64,000 nt of DNA from an uncultured Bacilli bacterium (lineage in GTDB: Bacteria; Bacillota_I; Bacilli_A; RFN20; CAG-631). Below the pieces are notes generated by a model that worked only from the letters and a program-made list of their open reading frames with translations, searched no databases and was not told the origin of the DNA. The stretch spans positions 1-64,000 of the forward strand of contig CAKPXF010000001.1 in NCBI GenBank assembly GCA_934201705.1, written 5' to 3'. Positions within the stretch are counted from its first letter, which is position 1; each line of letters begins with the position of its first letter. The position numbers and the translations under genes are program-made. Of this stretch, positions 53,971 to 61,853 are shown one piece after another.

Positions 53971-55219
53971 CACCAACTTTCTTAAAATCTAATTTTTTAA
54001 TAGCTTTTTGTATTAATGGATGATTTGTAAATAAATTCCAAATTAAACCATTTTTATAATTTTCAATCATTAATACCTCTGAGCCTTTATCAATTCCAAA
54101 ATAGTTATCATCAATATAATTAAAGTCAAGGTTAATAGCATCCTTTAAGCCATATTTTCCTATAGTATTATCAACACTTATTATTTTACTAAATGTTTCA
54201 AGTACGATATCTTCGATAAATGGTAAAGATGATATAACGCAATATGGAGCAATTGTTCCATCAACAAGTATAGGATTATAGTTAGTTTGATTGTCATAAT
54301 CATATGGGGGTATTCCATAGCCATTATAGCCATGTGGCCCATCGCTTGCTGAAACGCCCCATAAGCCTTCTTTAAATGTTTTATAATTTGTATTATTTTT
54401 GCAATACAAATAATTATCTAAACAAGCATATTTTGAATTTAAAAACCAATTATAATTGTTGCAATCTAAATAGCTTTTAAAATCAAAGAAGCAATGTGAG
54501 AATTGATAAGTGAATAAAGAACCAGTTGGACACCTTACAAACTCATAATCTAATACTTTTTTTGTATCTCTTCTAAAATCATTAAATAAATCTATAGCTT
54601 TCTTGTTATCTACTCTTTCATCACTAGCAATTAATAAATACATTATTAGCTGTTCAGCATACATATGCCATTGAAAAATAAAGCCATCTTCTTCATTTTT
54701 ATAATTACTTTTAGTTTGATAATTATAATCATTATAAGCCATTCTTACAACATTTTTATCGTTATAGGTTGTTAAATAATAATTCCAATCTATTCTTTGT
54801 AAAAACTTATTTAAATAATCATCAATAGTTTTATCCTTAAAAAATGAAGAGCAAACAATTACTCCAGCTATAAATAAAACAGTATCGATAGTTGAGTATT
54901 CACAATGGTTAATTCTTTTACCATCTTTAAATGAAGCAAAGTGAACTAATAACCCTTTATGTTCATCAATTGTATTATAGATGTTTACAATAGATTTAAT
55001 GGCTTTTTCTTTAGCTTCATTAAATGAAATAAAAGATTCATTTACACCAACAGCTAAGGATGCTAGCATAAAGCCACTTGCAGCAAGGGATGACATATCT
55101 TTATTTTTATAGTTATCCATGGTTAATCCATATCCATCAGCTAATTCATTAAAATTACTGCATTCCATAAAATAATTAAATGATAATTTTAATTCATCGT
55201 TTAGTGTAAATTCTTTCAT
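53951..55219 (-). CDS. GH144-like enzyme without signal peptide (cytosolic)
   Basis: The 422-residue protein is a paralogue of the secreted GH144 at 39190. It shares HKGLLVHFASFKDGKR, EYSTIDTVLFIAG, GSLFTYQFSHCFFDFKSY, LWGVSASDGPHGYNG, DGTIAPYCVISSLPF, and GIDKGSEVLMIENYKNGLIW. It starts directly at MKEFTLNDELKLSF with no signal, so it should act inside the cell, perhaps trimming long imported beta-1,2-glucooligosaccharides before phosphorolysis. Ribosome site AAAGGAG. It is the first gene after the LacI-type operator at 55240. Confidence 0.78.
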   Translation of the reverse strand: MKEFTLNDELKLSFNYFMECSNFNELADGYGLTMDNYKNKDMSSLAASGFMLASLAVGVNESFISFNEAKEKAIKSIVNIYNTIDEHKGLLVHFASFKDGKRINHCEYSTIDTVLFIAGVIVCSSFFKDKTIDDYLNKFLQRIDWNYYLTTYNDKNVVRMAYNDYNYQTKSNYKNEEDGFIFQWHMYAEQLIMYLLIASDERVDNKKAIDLFNDFRRDTKKVLDYEFVRCPTGSLFTYQFSHCFFDFKSYLDCNNYNWFLNSKYACLDNYLYCKNNTNYKTFKEGLWGVSASDGPHGYNGYGIPPYDYDNQTNYNPILVDGTIAPYCVISSLPFIEDIVLETFSKIISVDNTIGKYGLKDAINLDFNYIDDNYFGIDKGSEVLMIENYKNGLIWNLFTNHPLIQKAIKKLDFKKVGDESGNT

Positions 55220-55239
55220 AAAAACTCCTTTTTTTCACG

Positions 55240-55251
55240 TGAAACGTTTCA
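55240..55251. promoter_or_regulatory. LacI-type operator TGAAACGTTTCA
   Basis: A perfect 12-bp palindrome with the central CG typical of LacI-family sites. Together with the flanks, 17 bases (AAAATTGAAACGTTTCA, minus strand) match the operator at 57651. It lies between a terminator and the ribosome site of the cytosolic GH144 gene. Confidence 0.75.
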
Positions 55252-55266
55252 ATTTTTGCAATAATA

Positions 55267-55289
55267 GTAGGAGCCAAAATGGCTCCTAC
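55267..55289 (-). terminator. Hairpin after the repeat lipoprotein gene
   Basis: GTAGGAGCC and GGCTCCTAC pair around an AAAAT loop; on the minus strand TATTATT follows. It separates the lipoprotein gene from the rest of the locus but is not a strong T run, so read-through is likely. Confidence 0.65.
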
Positions 55290-55302
55290 GTAATTTTATA
55301 TT

Positions 55303-57630
55303 TTACTTAGAAAAAGTAATTGATTCAATTGTTATATCACCAGTTGGAACAGTTGTAGAACCTGGATTTGCAAAGAATACAAATAATACTGTATCAGGGT
55401 TAGTTTCATTAACCTTTGCTAAATCAAGTGTAACTGTTACATGGTCACCTAATTTTTCAATTTTTACTTCACAAGCCCCACCACCTAAATCATTTTCTGC
55501 TTTAAATAGTAATGAGTCTGCAGCATTTCCAGATAAAGTTAATGTTGCTTTTGTATAAGTAGTATTAGCTTTTACTCTTAAGCCAAAGCAAGCCCATTCG
55601 CCTTTACCTTCTTTAGTTTTAATTGTATATGAACCATTATCATTATGAGTAACATCATATACTTTATCACCTAAATCAAACATAACACCATCAGTCATGT
55701 TTAATTTTCCATTATCTGCAATAGTTGATTCTTTAATTCCAGCAAAACGTAATTGATTAATTATTATACTACCTTCAGCAGGAGCTACTCCATGATCACC
55801 AAATATTACAACTTTTTTAGCATTTTTCATATTAACATCAGATAAATCAAATGTTCCAATAACAGGATTTTCGCTTCCTTCTAATGCTATTTCCTTATTT
55901 ACACCATCGCCTTCGATTTTCAATAGCATTTTGTGATCTTTAGCAATAGTAAATGAATAATCCATAGCTGTAAAGTTAGAAAAGTCACCATCTAAAGTAG
56001 CAACAGCACAGCTCCATTCTTGACCAGCCACTTTTGTGTATGAAATTGTATTTTCACTTATTCCATATACTCCTTCATCTAATCCTTTGAAATTACTAGC
56101 TATTACACTAGCATATCTTCCATAGCCATCATATTTTACATCACTTGTTTCTTGAGCTGTAAAGCCAGAGAACTTCATCCAGTGAATTTCAAAGCTTCCA
56201 GAAACATTAGCTGTACCAGGTTCAGCAAAGATTAATACTTCTTTAATATTATTTCTTTCTTCAACAGTTAATTCAGATAAATCTAAGAAATGTGATCCAT
56301 CATATTCGCCAGTTCCTTCTACAGTAACTTCTTTACCGCCAGCCTTAACTAAAATAGATTTTCCACTTTCTACTTTAACGCCAAATTCAATTTTATTAAA
56401 GTTTCCAAGTAAACCAGATACTTGTGTTTTAACTGTTGACCATTCACCAGCGTTTGTATATTTAATAACCCATGGCGAAGCAGTTGAAGTTACTTCATAG
56501 CAACTATCACCATTATCATGCCAGTAATTGTTAACATCAAATTCTGTGTCTTTTCCATTATATTCATTTGTTGGATAAACAATTTCTTGCTTATTTTGGC
56601 CCTCCCAAGCAGTTGTAAAGTAAACGCCACTTAATACTATTGTACCAGTTGTCTTTTCTGCACATCCTGGAGCTGCAAAGAATAATACTTTATTAATTAA
56701 TCCTCTTTGCTCTTCAGTATAACTAGAAAGATCTAATGTAAATATATCATCATTTCCAGTTAAAGTGAATTTTTGCTCTTTAGCGGTAATTTGACCTGTA
56801 CCATTTTCAGTTTTAACTAAAAATTCTTGACCAGCTGCTCCTTTAGCCTTAAATGTGATATAGCTAAATTTTTTATGAGCATTTCCTTGAATTTGTGAAA
56901 CCATGAATTGATAGCTAATAACAGAATATTTAACAGTTGTTACATCATTATCATAGCTAACTTCATAAGTATTAGCATCATTTTCTTTCCAAGTTTTGTT
57001 TACATCAAATGTTTCTGAAACACCATCATATTGACTAAATTCACTTGATTCATTTGTATATCCAGTATTGATAATATAATCAGAATCAGCGAAATCAGTA
57101 ATGAATTCAAGTTTTGTAAATGTAAATTCACCACTTCCAGAAGTAGCTCCTGGTAAACCAAATACTCTAACAACAACATTGCTTCCACTCATTGCCTTAG
57201 TTGCAGTTTCATCATTTAAATTCCAAGCATAAGAACTTAAAGCAGAAGTAAGCTTTAAATTAATTTCAGCACCACCATTTGTGCTTTCAATTTTAATTAA
57301 AACCTTTCCTTGTCCTTTAATTGTAAATCTTAATCCTTTAACGTTTGCTAAATCTAAAGATGTAGTATCAGCTACAACACTTGCCCATGAAGAAGCTTCA
57401 GTCTTAGTGTATTTAATAGTTTTTTCATTTTCACCACTAATAGTGTAGATTCCATCACCTGCATCCTTTAAATTGTTCATTAAATTTAATGATTGTTCAA
57501 TTGTTGATGTTTGAGAGTCTGTTACTGAAGGCTTTTCATTATTAGTACTTGATGAGTTATTATTATTGCCACATCCAACAGTAATAGTTAATAAAGCTAA
57601 TGCGCTTAAAATTTTTAATCCTTTTTTCAT
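55303..57630 (-). CDS. Lipoprotein with five tandem beta-sandwich repeats
   Basis: This 775-residue lipoprotein has lipobox TVGC (Cys20) and a Ser/Asn linker. About five repeats of 130-160 residues follow. Each begins near an IxYTK-like strand with a Trp (TKTEASSWASVVA; NAGEWSTVKTQVSG; KVAGQEWSCAVATL; KEGKGEWACFGLRV) and ends with a phrase such as VFGLPGATSGSGEFTF, LFFAAPGCAEKTTG, IFAEPGTANVSGSFEI, IFGDHGVAPAEGSIII, FFANPGSTTVPTGDI. No catalytic motif is seen. Repeated conserved Trp suggests carbohydrate-binding modules, so it probably holds polysaccharide on the surface. It is the first gene of the locus, with its own operator and promoter. I do not recognise the family. Confidence 0.65.
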   Translation of the reverse strand: MKKGLKILSALALLTITVGCGNNNNSSSTNNEKPSVTDSQTSTIEQSLNLMNNLKDAGDGIYTISGENEKTIKYTKTEASSWASVVADTTSLDLANVKGLRFTIKGQGKVLIKIESTNGGAEINLKLTSALSSYAWNLNDETATKAMSGSNVVVRVFGLPGATSGSGEFTFTKLEFITDFADSDYIINTGYTNESSEFSQYDGVSETFDVNKTWKENDANTYEVSYDNDVTTVKYSVISYQFMVSQIQGNAHKKFSYITFKAKGAAGQEFLVKTENGTGQITAKEQKFTLTGNDDIFTLDLSSYTEEQRGLINKVLFFAAPGCAEKTTGTIVLSGVYFTTAWEGQNKQEIVYPTNEYNGKDTEFDVNNYWHDNGDSCYEVTSTASPWVIKYTNAGEWSTVKTQVSGLLGNFNKIEFGVKVESGKSILVKAGGKEVTVEGTGEYDGSHFLDLSELTVEERNNIKEVLIFAEPGTANVSGSFEIHWMKFSGFTAQETSDVKYDGYGRYASVIASNFKGLDEGVYGISENTISYTKVAGQEWSCAVATLDGDFSNFTAMDYSFTIAKDHKMLLKIEGDGVNKEIALEGSENPVIGTFDLSDVNMKNAKKVVIFGDHGVAPAEGSIIINQLRFAGIKESTIADNGKLNMTDGVMFDLGDKVYDVTHNDNGSYTIKTKEGKGEWACFGLRVKANTTYTKATLTLSGNAADSLLFKAENDLGGGACEVKIEKLGDHVTVTLDLAKVNETNPDTVLFVFFANPGSTTVPTGDITIESITFSK

Positions 57631-57650
57631 ATTTTTCTCCTTTTTGAATA

Positions 57651-57666
57651 ATTGAAACGTTTCAAT
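57651..57666. promoter_or_regulatory. LacI-type operator ATTGAAACGTTTCAAT
   Basis: A perfect 16-bp palindrome that lies between the likely -10 (TATATT, minus strand, about 57679-57674) and the ribosome site of the repeat lipoprotein gene. Binding would block early elongation. Confidence 0.75.
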
Positions 57667-57704
57667 TTTATTCTAATATAAATTTATCATTTTTCTTTAC
57701 AAAA

Positions 57705-57718
57705 TGCAACCGCTTTCA
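57705..57718 (-). promoter_or_regulatory. cre-like site upstream of the minus-strand locus
   Basis: Minus-strand TGAAAGCGGTTGCA differs from the cre consensus TGWAANCGNTNWCA at one position. It overlaps or just precedes the likely -35 region, consistent with catabolite repression. It shares TGAAAGCG with the site at 12986. The rest of 57719-58040 has no clear gene; two tiny minus-strand ORFs (57955-58029 and one below it) may be decayed remnants. Confidence 0.5.
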
Positions 57719-58040
57719 ATAAAATTATGACATTTGTTAATAATTTCCATATTTTTATCTTCATTTGTATAAAAATATTGTGGTCACAAAAAAATTTTTA
57801 ATTCATAAATATTTAATTAATTTAGAATTGTTTTAATATAATTAAAACGAATATCGTTTACTTTATTCATAAATGATGAAAAGGAACAAACGGGACTTTA
57901 ATTATTGTATAAGGTATTAGTTCTTTATCTATATTATATTTTTCTTTTTTCATATTATAAAATTATCCAATGTCTATTTAGATTTACTTTTTCTTCACTA
58001 TCATAAATTGTTGGCAAAATAAATTTCATATATTCTTAAG

Positions 58041-58541
58041 TTACAAATATCTTTGCATAACTACAACATCATATTTCTTTTCATGAACCACAGCACCTGT
58101 TGGTAAAAAATTGTTTTTAAGCCAGAAGTTTTTAGCTTGATTATTATATTTTACATATCCAAGCCGTATTTCTTGATATTTTTCTTTGCTTAAATAGGTA
58201 ATAAGATCATTAATTATACTACTTCCAATATTATTATTTTGATATTTTTTACAAATCATAAATAAGCCAATAAAGGCACATTTATTATAAGGGTAATTAT
58301 CGATTAAATCCATAATACATATAAGCTCGTTATCCATAAAATAGCCTATATAATATTTATCATCGTATGTTTTATTGCTAGGTAAAGCTTTCATATCTTC
58401 TTTAATTGATAAATAGCTAGGGAATGGCGGACAGTACTTAAAATAAATATCATTTTCCTTCATTAAATCATAAATAATAGAAATGTCATTATCGTTTAAG
58501 AAACGAACATTATAACTATTTGATAATTCAGTAATTCTCAT
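58041..58541 (-). CDS. GNAT-family N-acetyltransferase
   Basis: The 166-residue protein has the GNAT fold: KCAFIGLFMICKKYQNNNIGSSII carries the acetyl-CoA loop (core QNNNIGSSI), followed by RLGYVKYNNQAKNFWLKNNF. The acceptor cannot be told. The start is 1 base after the deaminase gene's stop, so the two are probably cotranscribed. Confidence 0.8.
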   Translation of the reverse strand: MRITELSNSYNVRFLNDNDISIIYDLMKENDIYFKYCPPFPSYLSIKEDMKALPSNKTYDDKYYIGYFMDNELICIMDLIDNYPYNKCAFIGLFMICKKYQNNNIGSSIINDLITYLSKEKYQEIRLGYVKYNNQAKNFWLKNNFLPTGAVVHEKKYDVVVMQRYL

Positions 58542-58542
58542 T

Positions 58543-58935
58543 TTAAATCCACCAATCTGGCGTTAATTCTTTTAAAGATTTAACGATATTATTTTCATAA
58601 TCAAGCATTACTTCAATATTTTTATAATCATCATTCATTAGCTGAGTCATTAATTCTCTACACGCCCCACAAGGTGCTAAAGCTTTGCCATCATAGTTTA
58701 TTGTAATAATCTTTAAAATTTTACTTTCTCCATTTGTAATCATATTAAAAATAGCATTTCTTTCGGCACATATTCCTAAAGAACAAGCTCCATCAATACA
58801 AACTCCAGTATATATTTTTCCACTTTCAGCTAAAATAGCAGCTGCTACTCCACCAGCATCAACCAATGTAGATATTCGCCTAGGATTTAATACTCTTTTG
58901 GCCTCATTATAAAGCTTATTCCATATTCTATCCAT
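58543..58935 (-). CDS. cdd: Cytidine deaminase-type zinc enzyme
   Basis: The 130-residue protein shows both zinc motifs of the family: ICAERNAI (Cys56, Glu58) and APCGACRE (Cys89, Cys92). It is the length of homotetrameric cytidine deaminases and of blasticidin-S-type deaminases; the N-terminus ends in RRISTLVDAGGVAAAI. It converts cytidine (or an analogue) to uridine in the cytosol. The position beside the GNAT gene gives no further hint. Confidence 0.82.
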   Translation of the reverse strand: MDRIWNKLYNEAKRVLNPRRISTLVDAGGVAAAILAESGKIYTGVCIDGACSLGICAERNAIFNMITNGESKILKIITINYDGKALAPCGACRELMTQLMNDDYKNIEVMLDYENNIVKSLKELTPDWWI

Positions 58936-58975
58936 ATATTGTCACTCCTTACTTAACTTTTTGAAATGAAAAAGA

Positions 58976-59024
58976 AAAAAGGAATGTTAAAAAACTAACT
59001 AGTTATTTCAACAATTCCTTTTTA
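58976..59024 (-). terminator. Terminator after the small gene at 59045
   Basis: AAAAAGGAAT and ATTCCTTTTT pair across a 28-base AT-rich loop, with a T-rich tail on the minus strand. Confidence 0.6.
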
Positions 59025-59044
59025 AATCAAAAAATTTCAAAAGA

Positions 59045-59392
59045 TTATCGATGTAATTTAAATGATAAGAAATTCTTTAACACTTCTTCATCTACATGAT
59101 CAGCATCTTTTGCTAAATATGGCACTTCAGACAAAGGATAAGTTTTTGAACCAATAGTGCCATCTTTCATAGGGAATGTTTCAACAACAACATCAATTAA
59201 ATCAATGTTATAGTAAAAATCTCCTCTGTCATTTGAATACTTTCTTGAAACCTTGCCATCTTCTACATAATAAACATCGTTATATGTATATCTATGCTTA
59301 TTTTCTTTATTTACATATTCGTATCCTTTTGTAATAGCAATTGTACAATCATTTACTTGTACCTTAACCATAGTGTTTTTCAATTCTTCCAT
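59045..59392 (-). CDS. Small conserved protein of unknown function
   Basis: I start it at the ATG at 59392, which has AGGAGG upstream; an earlier in-frame ATG would place that site within the ORF. The 115-residue product is soluble, beta-rich at first (TMVKVQVNDCTIAITKG) with several Tyr (KHRYTYNDVYYVEDGKV), and ends in a Asp/Glu/His-rich stretch. No family recognised. It stands alone between two terminators or gaps. Confidence 0.6.
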   Translation of the reverse strand: MEELKNTMVKVQVNDCTIAITKGYEYVNKENKHRYTYNDVYYVEDGKVSRKYSNDRGDFYYNIDLIDVVVETFPMKDGTIGSKTYPLSEVPYLAKDADHVDEEVLKNFLSFKLHR

Positions 59393-59524
59393 AAAAAAGC
59401 CTCCTAATTTATTCGTAAATATTATAGCATACATTAAAAACAAAAATACAAATTTTTATTAATTTATATGTTATTTATTGCATAAATGACTATTTTTAAT
59501 GAATAAAACCAATTAAATAAATAA

Positions 59525-60931
59525 TTATTTAGGGTTCTTTTTAATAATTATATTAGAAAATATTGCCTTACCATCACGAGAGAATATACCAATTTCACCA
59601 TTTAAGAATTGATAACAGCGAGTAGACAATGCTTTTCCATTACAATAAATAACAATTAAGCTTTCATGGGATAATATTTCAACATGAAATTTATTATTAT
59701 TTAAAAAATCAAGTGGCCTTTGCTCATCAAAATATTGATCCTCAAACCATTTTTTAGCATGATCGAAGAAAAGCCTATCTCTTTTCCTATCAATTTCAAC
59801 ACTACACCATTTATCAAATTTATCAATATCAGCTCTAAACAATAATCCTGCACAGGTATTGTCTTTTACTTCAATGTCAAATGAAATGTATAGTTCTTCA
59901 CTTTCAGTTGTAGCAATTTTAGCAACACTAAAGCCATCTTTGCTATCAAGAGTTATAATATTATCATCAACTGACAAAATGCCTTTTCCCCAGCCATTTT
60001 TTATATCAAGGCTAATGCTTTCAGAATAAGAGGCAACGGCTTCTTTAACTGGATAGCACATTATTTCTCCAGTATTTTTAAAGAATAGTTCGTGAACAAC
60101 CAATGTTCCTCCCCATTCATATTTTTCACTATCTTTTTCATCTTTTCGTCTTGCAGCCCAGCCAACTAAAAATCGTCTATTTCCATCACTTACAGTTTTG
60201 GCGGCGTAATATGAACGATTATCTAATAATTCATCCTTAAAAGAAGTAAATGGTCCATTTTGCGTGGGGGCAATTCTATAATGATTTTCCCACCATCTTG
60301 TATATGTTGAAAATACTAAATACCAATTATTATTCATTTTAAATAGGTCAGGGCATTCAAGAGTATCATATAAGTATGGATTATATAATGGCTCTTTAAT
60401 GTCCCATTTTACTAAATCTTTTGATGTTGCAAGAGCAATACAACCCCATCTTTTTGAATGATAATGCCTTTCTTCTGCAGTTATTAACATTCTAAATTCC
60501 TTATATGCTTCATCATAATAAACAAAAGGATCACGCCATCCATCTTTATGATATAAGGTTTCAAGAGGTGGCATAAATAAATCATCTTCTTTTTTCCAAG
60601 TGTACAAATCTTTTGAGGTAGCATGCATTACTACTTGAATCGGTTTATTACCTTGAAAGCTTAGATTGCATCCTGCATTAAAAATGTGAAAAACACCTTT
60701 GTGCTTAATAACTGACCCTGTACAAACGCAAGAAAAGTCTTGCTCATTTTCATTTCCATGTGGTAAAACTACTCCATGAAAATTATAATGAACAAAGTCT
60801 TTAGTTGTAATATGCTCCCAAGAACTATCGACAATTGTGTATAAATGATAAATTCCTTCATAATAAAAAGGAATAAAATCCCCATTAAATCCCCATTTAT
60901 CTGAGTCAAAAAAAATTATATTGTTTTTCAT
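59525..60931 (-). CDS. GH32-like glycoside hydrolase
   Basis: The 468-residue cytosolic protein has a five-bladed-propeller half (about 1-310) and a beta-sandwich half (about 320-468) as in GH32. WRDPF (132-136) and ECPDLF (192-197, acid/base Glu192) are present. The usual WMNDPNG start is replaced by KWGFNGDFIPFYYEG; Asp18 is the candidate nucleophile. Known GH32 enzymes split fructans or sucrose, but this altered start suggests a divergent branch whose substrate is open. It ends the GH127-AraC-GH32 operon, 2 bases after the AraC gene. Confidence 0.72.
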   Translation of the reverse strand: MKNNIIFFDSDKWGFNGDFIPFYYEGIYHLYTIVDSSWEHITTKDFVHYNFHGVVLPHGNENEQDFSCVCTGSVIKHKGVFHIFNAGCNLSFQGNKPIQVVMHATSKDLYTWKKEDDLFMPPLETLYHKDGWRDPFVYYDEAYKEFRMLITAEERHYHSKRWGCIALATSKDLVKWDIKEPLYNPYLYDTLECPDLFKMNNNWYLVFSTYTRWWENHYRIAPTQNGPFTSFKDELLDNRSYYAAKTVSDGNRRFLVGWAARRKDEKDSEKYEWGGTLVVHELFFKNTGEIMCYPVKEAVASYSESISLDIKNGWGKGILSVDDNIITLDSKDGFSVAKIATTESEELYISFDIEVKDNTCAGLLFRADIDKFDKWCSVEIDRKRDRLFFDHAKKWFEDQYFDEQRPLDFLNNNKFHVEILSHESLIVIYCNGKALSTRCYQFLNGEIGIFSRDGKAIFSNIIIKKNPK

Positions 60932-60933
60932 AT

Positions 60934-61827
60934 TTATTTTCCTTGTAATTGTTTTTTATAAGTTTGTGGGCTAACGCCTTCAATATTTTTAAATGAACGA
61001 GAAAATACATATACTGATGAATAATTCAAATAATCAGCAATTTCAGTTAATGACATCTTGTCTTCTTCAATTAATTTCTTAGCCAAATTAATCTTTTGAA
61101 TAGAAAAATAATCATGCATAGATCTACCAAACTTTGATTTAAATATTCTTGATAAATATGAATAATTATGATTCAAAGCAGTTGAAATATCTTGTAGATT
61201 TTCAAGGCTTAATAGATTATCATCAATATATTTAGTAATACTATAATAAATGCTATCCTCATTAGTTAAAGTTGGAGATGAATATTTTTTTGCTTCTTGC
61301 TTTGTAAATATATCATATATTTCCAACGCGAATGATTTGGCCATTAATTCAAATTTTAAAGAGGAGACATCACTATCACTTTCTAAAATAGAAATTAATT
61401 CATTAAATGAATTTTGAATTTTAAGATTTGTTGTATGATAAACTCTATTTACTGGTTCAAGCTTTAATAGCTTGTCACTAAAAAGAATTTTATAAAAATC
61501 AGAATTTTCTTTAAAGCTAAACGAAATATAAAAATAACGAAGAGGATTATAAGAATCACTAATTATTTCATGCCTTTCATATGGAAGAGACAAGAATAAA
61601 TTTCCTTTTTTTATGATTTGCTTTATATCATTTGAAATAAACATTCCTTCACCATCAACAATATAAGATATTTCAAAGAAGTTTTCATGTAAATGCTCAG
61701 GAATTATTGCATTGTTTTCACAATAGGATTCTCCGATTTGATATAGAATAAAATCATTATATAAAAAAGGCTTTTCAGTATAATCATAGTCATGGATATA
61801 TTTACAATTACGAATGTTATGATTCAT
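60934..61827 (-). CDS. AraC-family regulator
   Basis: The 297-residue protein has an N-terminal cupin part (NNAIIPEHLHENFFEISYIV, then LSLPYERHEI) and a C-terminal double helix-turn-helix (NHNYSYLSRIFKSKFGRS, SLTEIADYLNYSSVYVFSRS). It is cotranscribed with GH127 upstream and GH32 downstream. Ribosome site AGGAGGTAGG. It probably responds to a sugar made by these enzymes. Confidence 0.9.
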   Translation of the reverse strand: MNHNIRNCKYIHDYDYTEKPFLYNDFILYQIGESYCENNAIIPEHLHENFFEISYIVDGEGMFISNDIKQIIKKGNLFLSLPYERHEIISDSYNPLRYFYISFSFKENSDFYKILFSDKLLKLEPVNRVYHTTNLKIQNSFNELISILESDSDVSSLKFELMAKSFALEIYDIFTKQEAKKYSSPTLTNEDSIYYSITKYIDDNLLSLENLQDISTALNHNYSYLSRIFKSKFGRSMHDYFSIQKINLAKKLIEEDKMSLTEIADYLNYSSVYVFSRSFKNIEGVSPQTYKKQLQGK

Positions 61828-61853
61828 ATAACCTACCTCCTATTATAAGTTTA

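Noticed and set aside
57900..58029. Two tiny minus-strand ORFs (about 24 and 28 codons) below the GNAT gene
   Set aside because: No ribosome sites or recognisable sequence; possibly a decayed gene but not supportable as coding.
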